Below are positions 50,852 through 59,994 of a DNA stretch of 64,000 nt, piece by piece. The position numbers and the translations under genes are program-made. The stretch covers positions 620,001-684,000 of the forward strand of contig OZ248348.1 of assembly GCA_965234545.1 (NCBI GenBank), read 5' to 3'. Position 1 is the stretch's first letter, and every line of letters starts with the position of its first letter. Source of the DNA: Methylotenera sp965234545. GTDB taxonomy: Bacteria; Pseudomonadota; Gammaproteobacteria; Burkholderiales; Methylophilaceae. The notes under the pieces were generated by a model, which was not told the origin of the DNA, searched no databases, and saw nothing but the letters and a program-made list of their open reading frames with translations.

Positions 50852-53530
50852 ATGAGTCAGCATCATTTAAAGCCTTTGTTTGCCCCTAAGTCGGTGGCCA
50901 TTTTTGGTGCCAGCGACAAGCCCGATTCCATAGGGCAGATCGTCATGCACAACATGCGGCAAAGTGGCTTTAAAGGCGGGCTTTACCCGATCAATCCCAA
51001 GCACCAAAGCGTGCAAGGTGCCACAGCCTTTGCTAATCTGGCTCAGCTTAAGCAGCCTGTGGATTTGGCAGTGATAGCCACGCCGGCTGCCACGGTGCCG
51101 GCTATTATTGAGCAATGCGGTCAGCATCAGGTCAAGGCGGCGATCATCATCAGTGCCGGCTTTGCCGAAACCGGTGAAGCAGGGCGTGCGCTTGAGCTTG
51201 AGGTGTTGGCATTGGCCAAGCACTATGGCGTGCGTTTGATAGGGCCAAACTGCCTAGGGGTGATGCGACCGGATATAGGCCTAAACGCCACCTTCAATTC
51301 CGGCAGTGCCATGGCCGGTAACATTGCTTTTGTCTCCCAGTCCGGCGCCTTGTGCACGGCTATTTTGGATTGGGCCAGTGCGAACGATGTCGGCTTTTCC
51401 AGCGTGGTGTCCATGGGCGCGTCGGCCGACGTGGACTTTGGCGAAATACTCGATTACTTAATTTCCGACAGCTTAACCCACAGCATCTTGCTCTACATAG
51501 AGGGCATACACGACGCGCGCAGCTTCATGAGTTCCATACGCGCGGCGGCACGCATTAAGCCGGTGATCTTGGTTAAAGTAGGGCGCCATGCTGCCGCTTC
51601 CAAAGCGGCCATTTCACACACGGCTTCCATCGTCGGTGCCGACGATGCCTTCGATGCCGCCATACGCCGTGCCGGCGTGGTCAGGGTGCAAACCATCAGT
51701 CAATTGTTTGCTGCTGCCAAAGCTTTGTCGTGTGGTTTTGATCCGACTGGTAACCGCTTGGCCATCGTCACCAATGGCGGCGGCCCTGGCGTCATGGCCA
51801 CCGATTACGCCTTGGATTTAGGCCTAGTCATGGCCCAATTGAGTGAGGCCACCATGGCTAAACTTAATCAGGCTTTGCCCAGCACGTGGTCGCATGGCAA
51901 CCCGGTGGACATCATAGGCGATGCGCAAGTAGAACGTTACCAAGACGCCGTCAAAGCCTGCCTAGAGGACCCGAATGTCGATGGTGTGTTAGCCATCTTG
52001 ACCCCGCAAGCCATGACCAAACCATTGGAAGTGGCGCAAGCGATGATAGCGCTGAGCGACCAGTATAAAAAACCTTTGCTCAGTTCGTGGATGGGGGAGG
52101 CGCAAGTGCAGGCCTCGCGCTCGGCTTTTAATGCGGCCAGAAAACCCAGTTTCCGCAACCCGGAATCGGCGGTGGACGTGTTTTCATTTCTATCGGCCTA
52201 CCACAACAACCAACGCCTGCTCATGCAAATGCCGGGGCCTATCTCGCACCACATAGAGCCGGACGTGGAAAGCGGCCGCATGATCATAGAAGGCGCGCTG
52301 CAAGAGAAGCGCAAGGTATTGGGCGAAATGGAATCCAAAGCCTTGTTGTCGGCCTTTCATATCCCTATTGCGCAGACCATGGTGGCGCGTTCGCCCAATG
52401 AGGCCTTGTTGATTGCGCAGCAATTGGGTTTCCCGGTGGCCATGAAAATCAACTCGCCGGACATCACCCACAAGTCCGATGTCGGTGGGGTAGTGTTGAA
52501 CTTGACCAATGCGCCGGCGGTGCGGGCGGCTTACCATGAAATCATAGAAAATGTGAAACGCCTGCGGCCAACGGCCCACATCAATGGCATCTCCATTCAA
52601 CCCATGGTAGTGAAGGAGAATGGCCGTGAACTGATGGTTGGCGTCACCAATGATCCGGTGTTTGGTCCGATTATTACCTTTGGCGCCGGTGGCACCACCG
52701 TGGAAATTGTCGCCGACCGCTCGGTGGCCCTGCCGCCCTTGAATGCCTATTTGGTTAAAGACCTCATCGAGCGCACGCACGTGGCCAAAATGTTAGGCCC
52801 GTTCCGCAACATGCCGGCGGTCAACATCGATGCCTTAGAAAGCATTTTGCTGCGCGTTTCGGAAATGGTCTGCGAGCTGCCCATGCTCATGGAAATGGAC
52901 ATCAACCCCTTAATACTTGACGAACACGGCGCCTTGGCGGCCGATGCCCGTATCGTGGTTGGGGTGCGCCCACCCAGTGCCGATCGTTACGCGCACATGG
53001 CCATCTACCCATACCCGACTCATTTGCTAAGCCATTGGCAGTTAGCCGACGGCACCGATGTGGTGATACGACCTATACGCCCAGAAGACGTCTGGTTGGT
53101 GCAAGACTTTGTGAAAAACCTATCGGAAGAATCGCGCTATTTCCGTTTTATGAAAAGCGTGCAGCAATTAAGTGAATCCTTGTTGGTGCGTTTCACGCAA
53201 ATTGATTACAGCCGCGAAATGGCCTTGATCGCCACGAAGACAGTCGACGATAAGGAAATTGAATTGGGCGTCACCCGTTATGCCATCAACCCGGACGGCG
53301 ACAGTTGCGAATTTTCCTTGGTGGTAGCCGACAGCATGCACGGTACTGGCTTGGCGCAAAAGCTCATGACCGCCCTCATGGACATTGCCAGAGACAAAGG
53401 CTTGGCGCGCATAGAAGGGGAGGTGTTAAAAAATAACGCCAATATGTTGAAGTTAATGAAGCGCTTGGGCTTTGATGCCGTCGCCCATCCTGACGATGCC
53501 AGCATCAAGCTGGTGTATAAAACCTTGTAA
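50852..53530 (+). CDS. Pat/PatZ-type protein lysine acetyltransferase (NDP-forming acyl-CoA synthetase-like + GNAT)
   Basis: 892 residues. Domains in order: CoA-binding Rossmann domain (about 1-130, V-A-I-F-G-A-S-D-K), succinyl-CoA-ligase-like flavodoxin domain (about 150-460), ATP-grasp (about 480-705, S-P-D-I-T-H-K-S-D-V-G-G), and C-terminal GNAT acetyltransferase (about 725-892, R-P-I-R-P-E-D, then the acetyl-CoA loop M-H-G-T-G-L-A-Q-K-L). This matches Pat/YfiQ, which acetylates Acs and other enzymes; ADP-forming acyl-CoA synthetase activity is usually lost. The next gene, 11 bases on, is a histone-deacetylase-family protein, and acs lies about 8 kb away. Confidence 0.9.
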   Translation: MSQHHLKPLFAPKSVAIFGASDKPDSIGQIVMHNMRQSGFKGGLYPINPKHQSVQGATAFANLAQLKQPVDLAVIATPAATVPAIIEQCGQHQVKAAIIISAGFAETGEAGRALELEVLALAKHYGVRLIGPNCLGVMRPDIGLNATFNSGSAMAGNIAFVSQSGALCTAILDWASANDVGFSSVVSMGASADVDFGEILDYLISDSLTHSILLYIEGIHDARSFMSSIRAAARIKPVILVKVGRHAAASKAAISHTASIVGADDAFDAAIRRAGVVRVQTISQLFAAAKALSCGFDPTGNRLAIVTNGGGPGVMATDYALDLGLVMAQLSEATMAKLNQALPSTWSHGNPVDIIGDAQVERYQDAVKACLEDPNVDGVLAILTPQAMTKPLEVAQAMIALSDQYKKPLLSSWMGEAQVQASRSAFNAARKPSFRNPESAVDVFSFLSAYHNNQRLLMQMPGPISHHIEPDVESGRMIIEGALQEKRKVLGEMESKALLSAFHIPIAQTMVARSPNEALLIAQQLGFPVAMKINSPDITHKSDVGGVVLNLTNAPAVRAAYHEIIENVKRLRPTAHINGISIQPMVVKENGRELMVGVTNDPVFGPIITFGAGGTTVEIVADRSVALPPLNAYLVKDLIERTHVAKMLGPFRNMPAVNIDALESILLRVSEMVCELPMLMEMDINPLILDEHGALAADARIVVGVRPPSADRYAHMAIYPYPTHLLSHWQLADGTDVVIRPIRPEDVWLVQDFVKNLSEESRYFRFMKSVQQLSESLLVRFTQIDYSREMALIATKTVDDKEIELGVTRYAINPDGDSCEFSLVVADSMHGTGLAQKLMTALMDIARDKGLARIEGEVLKNNANMLKLMKRLGFDAVAHPDDASIKLVYKTL

Positions 53531-53541
53531 TTGATTCCATT

Positions 53542-54465
53542 ATGCGCACCGCTTACATCAGTCACGACGAGTTTTTAAAACACGACATGGGGCCGGATCA
53601 CCCGGAATGCCCGGCCCGCATTTATGCAGTAAAAGACCAGTTGATTGCCTCCGGCTTGTTTGATTTTCTAAATCAGCAGCAGGCAATTAAAGCCACTCGC
53701 GCGCAATTGGCTAGGGTGCACAGTGAGGATTACATCAATTGGGTGTTTGAAAAAGCGCCAAAAAGCGGCTTGGTCGATTTGGATGGCGACACCTTGATGA
53801 ACGCCTACACGCTGGACGCTTCTTTATACGCAGCCGGTGCGGTGGTGGCGGCGGTGGATTTGCTCATGGCCGGCCAAGTGGATAATGCTTTTTGCAATGT
53901 GCGCCCACCCGGTCATCATGCTAAGCGCCAAGGCGCATCGGGCTTTTGCATATTCAATAATGTGGCGGTGGGTGCGGCGCATGCCTTGGATCAATACGGT
54001 TTGGAGCGCGTCGCCATCGTGGATTTTGACGTGCACCACGGCGATGGCACGCAAGACATTTTTCAAGACGACGGGCGCGTGCTGTTCTGTTCTACCTTCC
54101 AACACCCTTTTTACCCGCATTGCGGGGCCGACAGCGGCAACGCCCACATCATTAACGTGCCTTTGCCCGCCGGCAGCGATGGCGAGGCGTTTAGGGCCGC
54201 GGTAAGCGAGCATTGGCTGCCAGCCTTAGAGAACTTTGCCCCGCAAATGCTCTTGGTGTCCGCTGGATTTGATGCGCACCGGGAAGACGACATGGGCGGC
54301 TTGGCCTTGCGTGAGGCCGATTACCTGTGGTTAACGGAGGCGCTCAAAGCGGTGGCCAAGCGGCACGCGCAGAATCGTATCGTGTCGGTATTAGAGGGCG
54401 GCTATGCCTTGCATGCCTTGGGTCGCAGCGTCATGACCCATGTCAAAAGCTTGAGCGAGCTTTAG
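53542..54465 (+). CDS. Histone deacetylase family protein (class II HDAC/AcuC-like)
   Basis: 307 residues. Active-site blocks are intact: R-P-P-G-H-H-A (general base His pair), V-D-F-D-V-H-H-G-D-G-T (Zn Asp/His), S-A-G-F-D-A-H (second Zn Asp) and E-G-G-Y near the end. Such enzymes hydrolyse acetyl-lysine or acetyl-polyamines. It is 11 bases downstream of the Pat-type acetyltransferase, so an operon, and may reverse acetylation of Acs, as AcuC does in Bacillus. An acetylpolyamine amidohydrolase role is an alternative, as polyamine genes occur in the window. A strong terminator follows. Confidence 0.9.
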   Translation: MRTAYISHDEFLKHDMGPDHPECPARIYAVKDQLIASGLFDFLNQQQAIKATRAQLARVHSEDYINWVFEKAPKSGLVDLDGDTLMNAYTLDASLYAAGAVVAAVDLLMAGQVDNAFCNVRPPGHHAKRQGASGFCIFNNVAVGAAHALDQYGLERVAIVDFDVHHGDGTQDIFQDDGRVLFCSTFQHPFYPHCGADSGNAHIINVPLPAGSDGEAFRAAVSEHWLPALENFAPQMLLVSAGFDAHREDDMGGLALREADYLWLTEALKAVAKRHAQNRIVSVLEGGYALHALGRSVMTHVKSLSEL

Positions 54466-54518
54466 CGCCATGGCTTTCCGGGGGTGGTTTTAGTATCAGG
54501 CTGCAGCGGCTTAACCAT

Positions 54519-54552
54519 AAAAAAGGCAAAGTCCTACGACTTTGCCTTTTTT
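54519..54552. terminator. Bidirectional rho-independent terminator
   Basis: Fifteen-base stem AAAAAAGGCAAAGTC / GACTTTGCCTTTTTT with a CTAC loop. It ends the Pat-deacetylase operon on the plus strand and the small exported protein gene on the minus strand. Confidence 0.93.
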
Positions 54553-54570
54553 ATGAAACCGAGAGCAGTG

Positions 54571-54720
54571 TTACTCGGCTGGCACAAAATCAGGTAAGGG
54601 TGCAACGCCCTCTGGAAGAGGATCCGATGCTGCAGTATCGGCAGATGGCTCGTCGGCATAGGCCATAGGCAATGCATTTAAGGCGAATACAGCAAAAGCT
54701 AACATTACTAGTTTTTTCAT
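54571..54720 (-). CDS. Small exported peptide, 49 residues
   Basis: Too short for common gene cut-offs but well supported. The ATG (complement of 54718-54720) is preceded by a strong A-G-G-A-G-A Shine-Dalgarno sequence and a TATAAT hexamer (complement of 54738-54743), and a strong terminator follows. The product starts M-K-K-L-V-M-L-A-F-A-V-F-A-L, with cleavage likely after A-Y-A (residue 22), leaving about 27 acidic, Pro-rich residues (D-E-P-S-A-D ... P-L-P-D-F-V-P-A-E). No homologue is recognised. The overlapping longer frame 54590-54811 is a shadow. Confidence 0.75.
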   Translation of the reverse strand: MKKLVMLAFAVFALNALPMAYADEPSADTAASDPLPEGVAPLPDFVPAE

Positions 54721-54857
54721 TCTCTTCTCCTAATTTTATTATAAAAAATCCCAATGGTGTGCTGCTAAAATTTCTGTATGGGGCACTATGAGGGCCCCTC
54801 AAAGTTAACAAGTCACGTTAGGGATTATGCACTTTTTGTAATTTAAAACAACGGTTG

Positions 54858-55889
54858 TTAAATTTTCATAAAAGCTTGCCTTAGCGTGAGCTCATCGATG
54901 TCTTTGGCAATGATCACCACCCTGGACAGTTTTTCTGGCTCGCTCCAACCCTCCAATAAGGTCGGTGGGTAGGGCGTGAAATGCACCGCATGTATCGCCA
55001 GTGGCGTTGCTTGGTCGGCGGCATGGATGATGCCTTTAAGTCGTAATAAATGCTTGCCGTAAGTCTGGCAAAACTTCAATAAATGCGGTTTTAATTGCGA
55101 CCAATTAATTGGGCTAGGCAGAGTCACGGTAAAGCTGATGATGCCGTCGTGATGGGCTTTTTGCGGCAACTGGCCTAGCCTGTTTGGCTGTGTGCTGGGG
55201 CTACGCAACCAGCGCTGTGGCTGAGCCTGTTTTTTGTCTGCATCAAACAGCCCCACATCGACCACGTAGGCCGGGTCCAATTGCCCGTGGCTAATGCGAT
55301 GCAAGGTGGCGCCAGGGTTAATTTGGCTTAGTTTTTCCTCTAAGCTAGCAAGGCTTTGCGCGTCAGCCAAATCGGTTTTGCTTAAGACCAAGACATCGGC
55401 TACCGCGGCTTGCTTAAGGGCCTCTTGGTTTTCAGCCAACTGCTGCAAACCGTAGACGCTGTCTACGGTGACCACCACCGCGTCTAAACGGTACACCGAT
55501 TCAATTACCGGCTCGTTCATTAGGTTAGCCAGGATAGGACCAGGGTCGGCCAGGCCGGTGGTTTCTATGATCAATCGATTGAATTGCGGAATGGCGGCCA
55601 GCGCACGCTTGAAAAACAAATCGCGCAGGGTGTCGGCCAACTCGTTTTTTAAGGAGCAACATAAACAGCCTGAGCTCAACAACACGGTGTTGTCGGCGAT
55701 GTGCTCGCTTTCCACGCTTAAAGCCAAATTACTTTGGGCAAAAATTTGATCCAAGCCGGTGTCACCCAACTCGTTGATGATGACGGCGGTGTCGCGCATG
55801 CCGCTGTGGTGGAGCAAATGATTAAGTAAGGTGGTTTTGCCGCTGCCTAAAAAGCCGGTGAGCAGGGTGACGGGTATGCGTTGGTCCAT
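54858..55889 (-). CDS. CobW/COG0523 GTP-binding metallochaperone
   Basis: 343 residues. Walker A G-F-L-G-S-G-K-T-T-L (about 12-21), the metal-binding G-C-L-C-C-S-L (about 72-78), E-T-T-G-L-A-D-P-G-P and S-K-T-D guanine recognition, followed by a CobW C-terminal domain (I-H-A-A-D-Q). The family delivers zinc, cobalt or other metals in a GTP-dependent way; the metal is not readable and no metal-regulator site is obvious. Upstream divergent to the RNase II-family gene (141-base gap with a TAAAAT box at 55976-55981 for the latter). Confidence 0.92.
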   Translation of the reverse strand: MDQRIPVTLLTGFLGSGKTTLLNHLLHHSGMRDTAVIINELGDTGLDQIFAQSNLALSVESEHIADNTVLLSSGCLCCSLKNELADTLRDLFFKRALAAIPQFNRLIIETTGLADPGPILANLMNEPVIESVYRLDAVVVTVDSVYGLQQLAENQEALKQAAVADVLVLSKTDLADAQSLASLEEKLSQINPGATLHRISHGQLDPAYVVDVGLFDADKKQAQPQRWLRSPSTQPNRLGQLPQKAHHDGIISFTVTLPSPINWSQLKPHLLKFCQTYGKHLLRLKGIIHAADQATPLAIHAVHFTPYPPTLLEGWSEPEKLSRVVIIAKDIDELTLRQAFMKI

Positions 55890-56030
55890 AGCGTGCGATA
55901 GGGCTTGAGTTAATTGCCTGGTATTTTATCGTGCATCAAAGCGATTCTGCTAATCCCGATTCTGCTATTCCAAGGTAAAATGGTGGCCATCTAGCCAAAT
56001 CGGCAGCAAGCCACGTATAGAAAGCCCAGC

Positions 56031-58028
56031 ATGAACGTATTTTTTGAAGAGGATGGCAACTTTAAAGTGGCGTCCATCATGACCGAAGCGCAAGGCTCCA
56101 TGCAAATCGAGTCGGCCAGCGGCAAACGCAGCAAAGTCAAAACCAATCATGTCTTGATGCGCTTTGAGCTGCCATTAGCCGGCTTTATGGACAGCGCCCA
56201 GGCCGAGGCGGCTAAATTGGACGTGGATTTTCTTTGGGAATGCTGCAGCGAATTCAGTTTTAGCGGCGAGGCCGGTGGCGAGTTTGGTTTTGCTGAATTT
56301 GCCGAGGAGTATTACGGCCGCACGCCTAATCCTATAGAAGCGGCTGCCGTGGCGCTTAAGCTACACAGTGCTCCTATTTACTTTAATCGCAAGGGCAAAG
56401 GCCGCTACAAAGCGGCGCCAGCCGAGATATTAAAAGCAGCATTGGCCGGCTTGGAAAAGAAACGCCTGTTGGCCGAAAAAATGGCCGCCCTGGTAACGGA
56501 ACTCAAGGCCCACCAATTGCCTGAAGAGTTAAGGCTCAAGCTCGATAGCCTGCTGTACGAGCCCGATAAAAATTCATTCGAGTACAAAACCCTAGACACG
56601 GCCGCCAACGAATGCCACCTAAGCCAGATTAAATTGCTGCAGGCTTGTGGCGCGATTCCTTCCTCGCACGATTACCATTTGGGCGCTTTTCTAAGGGAGC
56701 ACTTTCCCTCCGGCACGGATTTTTCTGCCGATGCATCGGTGTTGGATACGCCCGATTTAAGTTGGTCGGATTTAAGCTTGGCCGAGGCCGAAGCCTTTAG
56801 CATAGACGACAGCAGCACGACGGAAATAGACGATGCGTTCTCCATTTCCTATTTAAACGACGGCATCACGCGCGTGGGCATACACATTGCCGCGCCGGCT
56901 TTGGGCATTGCCGTTGGTAGCGCCTTAGACCAAGCTGCCATGCAGCGTTTGTCCACGGTTTATATTCCGGGCAATAAAATCACCATGTTACCGGAAGCGG
57001 CCATACGGCCGTTTAGTTTGGATGCCGGCGAGATCAAGCCGGTGTTGTCGCTGTATTTGCACGTCAACGCGGCCGGTGAAATTGTGCAGCGCGACAGCAA
57101 ATTGGAGCGCATTAAAATAGCCGACAATTTGCGCCACGATGCCTTGGAGCCGTTTTTTAACGAGACCACGTTAAGCGCAGACAGCGGCCATCCCTATTGG
57201 TCTAAGTTATTGTATTTATTTAACTTAGCCGAGTCTTTGGAAAAGGCCAGGGGCAAATACGACCCGACCAAGCCGCAACAAATAGACTACAACTTTTACG
57301 TGGTCGACGGCATTGTTAGCATCGTCGGTCGCCAACGCGGCGCGCCCATGGATAAATTGGTCGCCGAGTTGATGATAGAGGCCAATAACCAATGGGGCGC
57401 ATTATTGGCCGCCCATCAAGTGCCGGGTTTGTACCGCGCGCAATCGGGTGGCAAGGTCTACATGACCACCAAGGCCGAGCCGCACCAGGGTTTGGGCGTG
57501 GCGCAATACGCGTGGAGCACCTCACCTCTGCGCCGTGCAGTGGATTTAATCAATCAACGGCAAATTATCAGTGTGGTGCAAAATACCCCGCCCAGTTACG
57601 CGCCCAACAGCGATGCATTAAACAGCCACATGCGCCATTTTGAGTTGGCCTACCAGGCCTACAGCGAATTTCAACAGCGCATGGAACGGTTTTGGTGCTT
57701 GCAGTATTTGATCCAAGAAAACAGCCAAGAGGTGCACGCCACGGTTTGGCGTGAGAATTTAGTGCGCTTGGATACGCCGCCGTACATGACTAAAGTGTAC
57801 GGTTTGCCGGAAATGAAGCCGGGCACGCGCATCGGTTTGCACGTGCAGGAAGTGGACCCTTTGTTGATGGAGTTGCGTTGCAAATTCATTGCCGTCTTGC
57901 CCGAAGCGCCGTTGTCAGAAGACACCTTGAGCCTCGAGCCCGATTTCCTTGAAGAAGCCGAGGTCATCGAACCGACTGAATCAGCCCAAGCGGCCAGCGA
58001 CCATCAGCCTGAGCAGGTGGCGCCTTAA
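56031..58028 (+). CDS. RNase II/R-family exoribonuclease
   Basis: 665 residues. The RNB catalytic centre is visible: S-I-D-D-S-S-T-T-E-I-D-D-A-F-S (about 258-272) with the Mg-binding Asp residues, followed by V-Y-I-P-G-N-K-I-T-M-L-P and R-A-V-D-L-I-N-Q-R. The N-terminal part looks like RNase II-like wing domains rather than full RNase R. It degrades RNA 3'-5'. It ends with a Glu/Pro-rich tail. The stop overlaps the next ATG by one base (TAATG). A TAAAAT box lies about 50 bases upstream. Confidence 0.88.
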   Translation: MNVFFEEDGNFKVASIMTEAQGSMQIESASGKRSKVKTNHVLMRFELPLAGFMDSAQAEAAKLDVDFLWECCSEFSFSGEAGGEFGFAEFAEEYYGRTPNPIEAAAVALKLHSAPIYFNRKGKGRYKAAPAEILKAALAGLEKKRLLAEKMAALVTELKAHQLPEELRLKLDSLLYEPDKNSFEYKTLDTAANECHLSQIKLLQACGAIPSSHDYHLGAFLREHFPSGTDFSADASVLDTPDLSWSDLSLAEAEAFSIDDSSTTEIDDAFSISYLNDGITRVGIHIAAPALGIAVGSALDQAAMQRLSTVYIPGNKITMLPEAAIRPFSLDAGEIKPVLSLYLHVNAAGEIVQRDSKLERIKIADNLRHDALEPFFNETTLSADSGHPYWSKLLYLFNLAESLEKARGKYDPTKPQQIDYNFYVVDGIVSIVGRQRGAPMDKLVAELMIEANNQWGALLAAHQVPGLYRAQSGGKVYMTTKAEPHQGLGVAQYAWSTSPLRRAVDLINQRQIISVVQNTPPSYAPNSDALNSHMRHFELAYQAYSEFQQRMERFWCLQYLIQENSQEVHATVWRENLVRLDTPPYMTKVYGLPEMKPGTRIGLHVQEVDPLLMELRCKFIAVLPEAPLSEDTLSLEPDFLEEAEVIEPTESAQAASDHQPEQVAP

Positions 58029-58825
58029 TGCTACGTTTTGCTAGGCATAAAGTGACGGCGGACGAAGCCGTGGACGTCAGTGAATCGAATGGCGTGCGCG
58101 CTTTACACTTAGGCTCGGTGACCATACAAAGCGCCATGCGCATCAAAGACCCTTTTGCCTTGGAGTTGACCTACACCCGCGCCATGATGTGCTTTCTTCT
58201 ATTTGGCGGCAAGCTGCAGAAAATTTTAGCCATAGGCTTAGGCGGCGCTTCCTTGGCTAAATACGTGCATGCTTATTGCCCCGATTTGCATCAGACGGTA
58301 ATAGAGATTAACGCTAAAATCATACAAATAGCCCGCAGTCAGTTCTATTTACCGGATAACGATGCGCGCTTAGACGTCATAGAAGGCGACGGCCTGCGTT
58401 ACTTGGCTGATCACAGCGAGGTGGCCGACGTGCTGTTTATAGACGCCTTTGATGGCAACGGCATTCCGCCTGACTTTTGCAGTCCGGATTTTTTTGACGC
58501 CTGCGCTAACAGCTTAAATGCCGATGGCCTCATGGTGATTAACCTGTGGGGCAGCGATAAAAAGTTTGACGTGTATTTGCAGCGCATAGAGCAAAGCTTT
58601 GCCGCTAAAGTCTTGATATTGCCTACCGGCAAGCCAGGCAACACGGCCGTGTTTGCCTTTAAGCGCGAACCGGCCGATTTGCGTTTAGCCAGTTTGCGCA
58701 CGCGCGCCAAGGAATTGGAACGCACGCACAAAATTGAATTTTTACAGTTCGTCGAAAAATTAGCCGAACACAATCCCAGTAGCAGCAACCGACTGTTTAT
58801 GTCGAATGCGGCTGCCATATCCTGA
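58028..58825 (+). CDS. Spermidine synthase-like (polyamine aminopropyltransferase family) protein
   Basis: 265 residues. A class I methyltransferase-type fold with A-I-G-L-G-G-A-S-L-A-K-Y (nucleotide-substrate binding), V-I-E-I-N and L-F-I-D-A-F-D-G-N-G, as in spermidine synthases and related aminopropyltransferases. It lacks the usual longer N-terminal beta domain of SpeE and is not beside speD, so whether it makes polyamine is not certain. Overlaps the exoribonuclease gene by one base; 20 bases to the THUMP methyltransferase gene. Confidence 0.8.
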   Translation: MLRFARHKVTADEAVDVSESNGVRALHLGSVTIQSAMRIKDPFALELTYTRAMMCFLLFGGKLQKILAIGLGGASLAKYVHAYCPDLHQTVIEINAKIIQIARSQFYLPDNDARLDVIEGDGLRYLADHSEVADVLFIDAFDGNGIPPDFCSPDFFDACANSLNADGLMVINLWGSDKKFDVYLQRIEQSFAAKVLILPTGKPGNTAVFAFKREPADLRLASLRTRAKELERTHKIEFLQFVEKLAEHNPSSSNRLFMSNAAAIS

Positions 58826-58845
58826 TAACACAGAGCCCAATCACC

Positions 58846-59991
58846 ATGATCCCTAATCGATATTTTGCAACCTGCCCACGTGGCTTAGAACAACTGTTGG
58901 CCGATGAGTTGGCGGTGGTTAAAGCCAAGTCCATTAAGTTGACCGATGGCGGCGTGAGTTTTGATGGCGATTGGGCGGTGTGCTACGCGGCCAATTTGCA
59001 CTCCCGCATCGCCACGCGTATTTTGTGGCAAGTGGCGCGTGGCAAGTACCTCAACGAAGAGGATTTGTTTGAGGCGGCCTACAAATTGGATTGGTCAGCT
59101 TGGTTTAATGTCAAAAACGATTTCATGGTCAAAGTGACTGGGGTGAAATGCCCACTAAAAAGCTTGGAATTCGCCACCTTAAAAATCAAGGACGCGGTCT
59201 GCGATAAATTCCGCCTGGCCGTGGGCAGTCGCCCTTACATAGACACCAAAAATCCGGCCGTGCGCATACACGCTTATTTAGCCGTAGACGAATACCAATT
59301 TTATTTAGACACATCCGGCGCGGCCTTGTACCAGCGCGGTAACCGTGGGGCGAGCATAGAGGCGCCCTTACGCGAAAACTTAGCTGCGGGCATATTGAAG
59401 TTGTCTGGCTGGCAAGTCGGCCAACCTTTGCTGGACCCCATGTGCGGCAGTGGCACATTTTTGTTGGAAGCCGCCATGGTGGCGCTGGACATCGCACCCG
59501 GCCATAAACGCAGCTTTGCATTTGAAAAGCTCAATAATTTTGAGCCGGCTATTTGGCAAAAACTAAAAAGCCAAGCCGCGGCTAAAGTGAAAGCGGTGTC
59601 GTTTCAAAAGATATACGGTTCGGACATCGATTTACGTGCGGTGCGCATTGCCAAGCGCAATTTGGAGGAAGCCGGCTTGTTGGCCGCCGTGCAACTGTCT
59701 CAGTTTGACATCGTTGATGTGCCGGCACCGGACGGTCAGGGTGTCTTGGTGGCCAATCCGCCGTATGGTGTGCGCATAGGCGAGGGCGAGGATTTGGCTT
59801 TACTCTACCCAAAAATGGCCGAGGCGCTCAAGCGCAAATTTGCCGGTTGGCACACCTACTTTTTAACCAACGACTTAAGCATGCCCAAGCTCATGCGCCT
59901 CACGCCTAGCAAGCGCACGCCCTTGTTTAATGGCTCATTGGAATGCCGCTTATTTGAAATTAAAATGGTGGCAGGCAGCAATAGGAAATAA
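58846..59991 (+). CDS. THUMP-domain RNA methyltransferase (RlmL/YpsC N-terminal type)
   Basis: 381 residues: N-terminal ferredoxin-like/THUMP RNA-binding region (about 1-160) and UPF0020 methylase domain with D-P-M-C-G-S-G-T-F-L-L-E-A (about 203-215) and the catalytic A-N-P-P-Y-G (about 304). The N-P-P-Y motif points to methylation of an exocyclic or ring nitrogen of guanine; it corresponds to the first half of RlmL (m2G2445 of 23S rRNA), lacking the RlmK half. Three bases separate it from the MazG-like gene. Confidence 0.92.
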   Translation: MIPNRYFATCPRGLEQLLADELAVVKAKSIKLTDGGVSFDGDWAVCYAANLHSRIATRILWQVARGKYLNEEDLFEAAYKLDWSAWFNVKNDFMVKVTGVKCPLKSLEFATLKIKDAVCDKFRLAVGSRPYIDTKNPAVRIHAYLAVDEYQFYLDTSGAALYQRGNRGASIEAPLRENLAAGILKLSGWQVGQPLLDPMCGSGTFLLEAAMVALDIAPGHKRSFAFEKLNNFEPAIWQKLKSQAAAKVKAVSFQKIYGSDIDLRAVRIAKRNLEEAGLLAAVQLSQFDIVDVPAPDGQGVLVANPPYGVRIGEGEDLALLYPKMAEALKRKFAGWHTYFLTNDLSMPKLMRLTPSKRTPLFNGSLECRLFEIKMVAGSNRK

Positions 59992-59994
59992 ATC

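Noticed and set aside
52190..52780. 196-codon open frame antisense to the Pat-type gene
   Set aside because: Entirely within a conserved ATP-grasp coding region on the other strand; His/Arg-rich shadow translation with no domain.
54590..54811. 73-codon minus-strand frame in the deacetylase-cobW gap
   Set aside because: It overlaps, in another frame, the 49-residue exported peptide gene, which has the ribosome-binding site, promoter and signal peptide.
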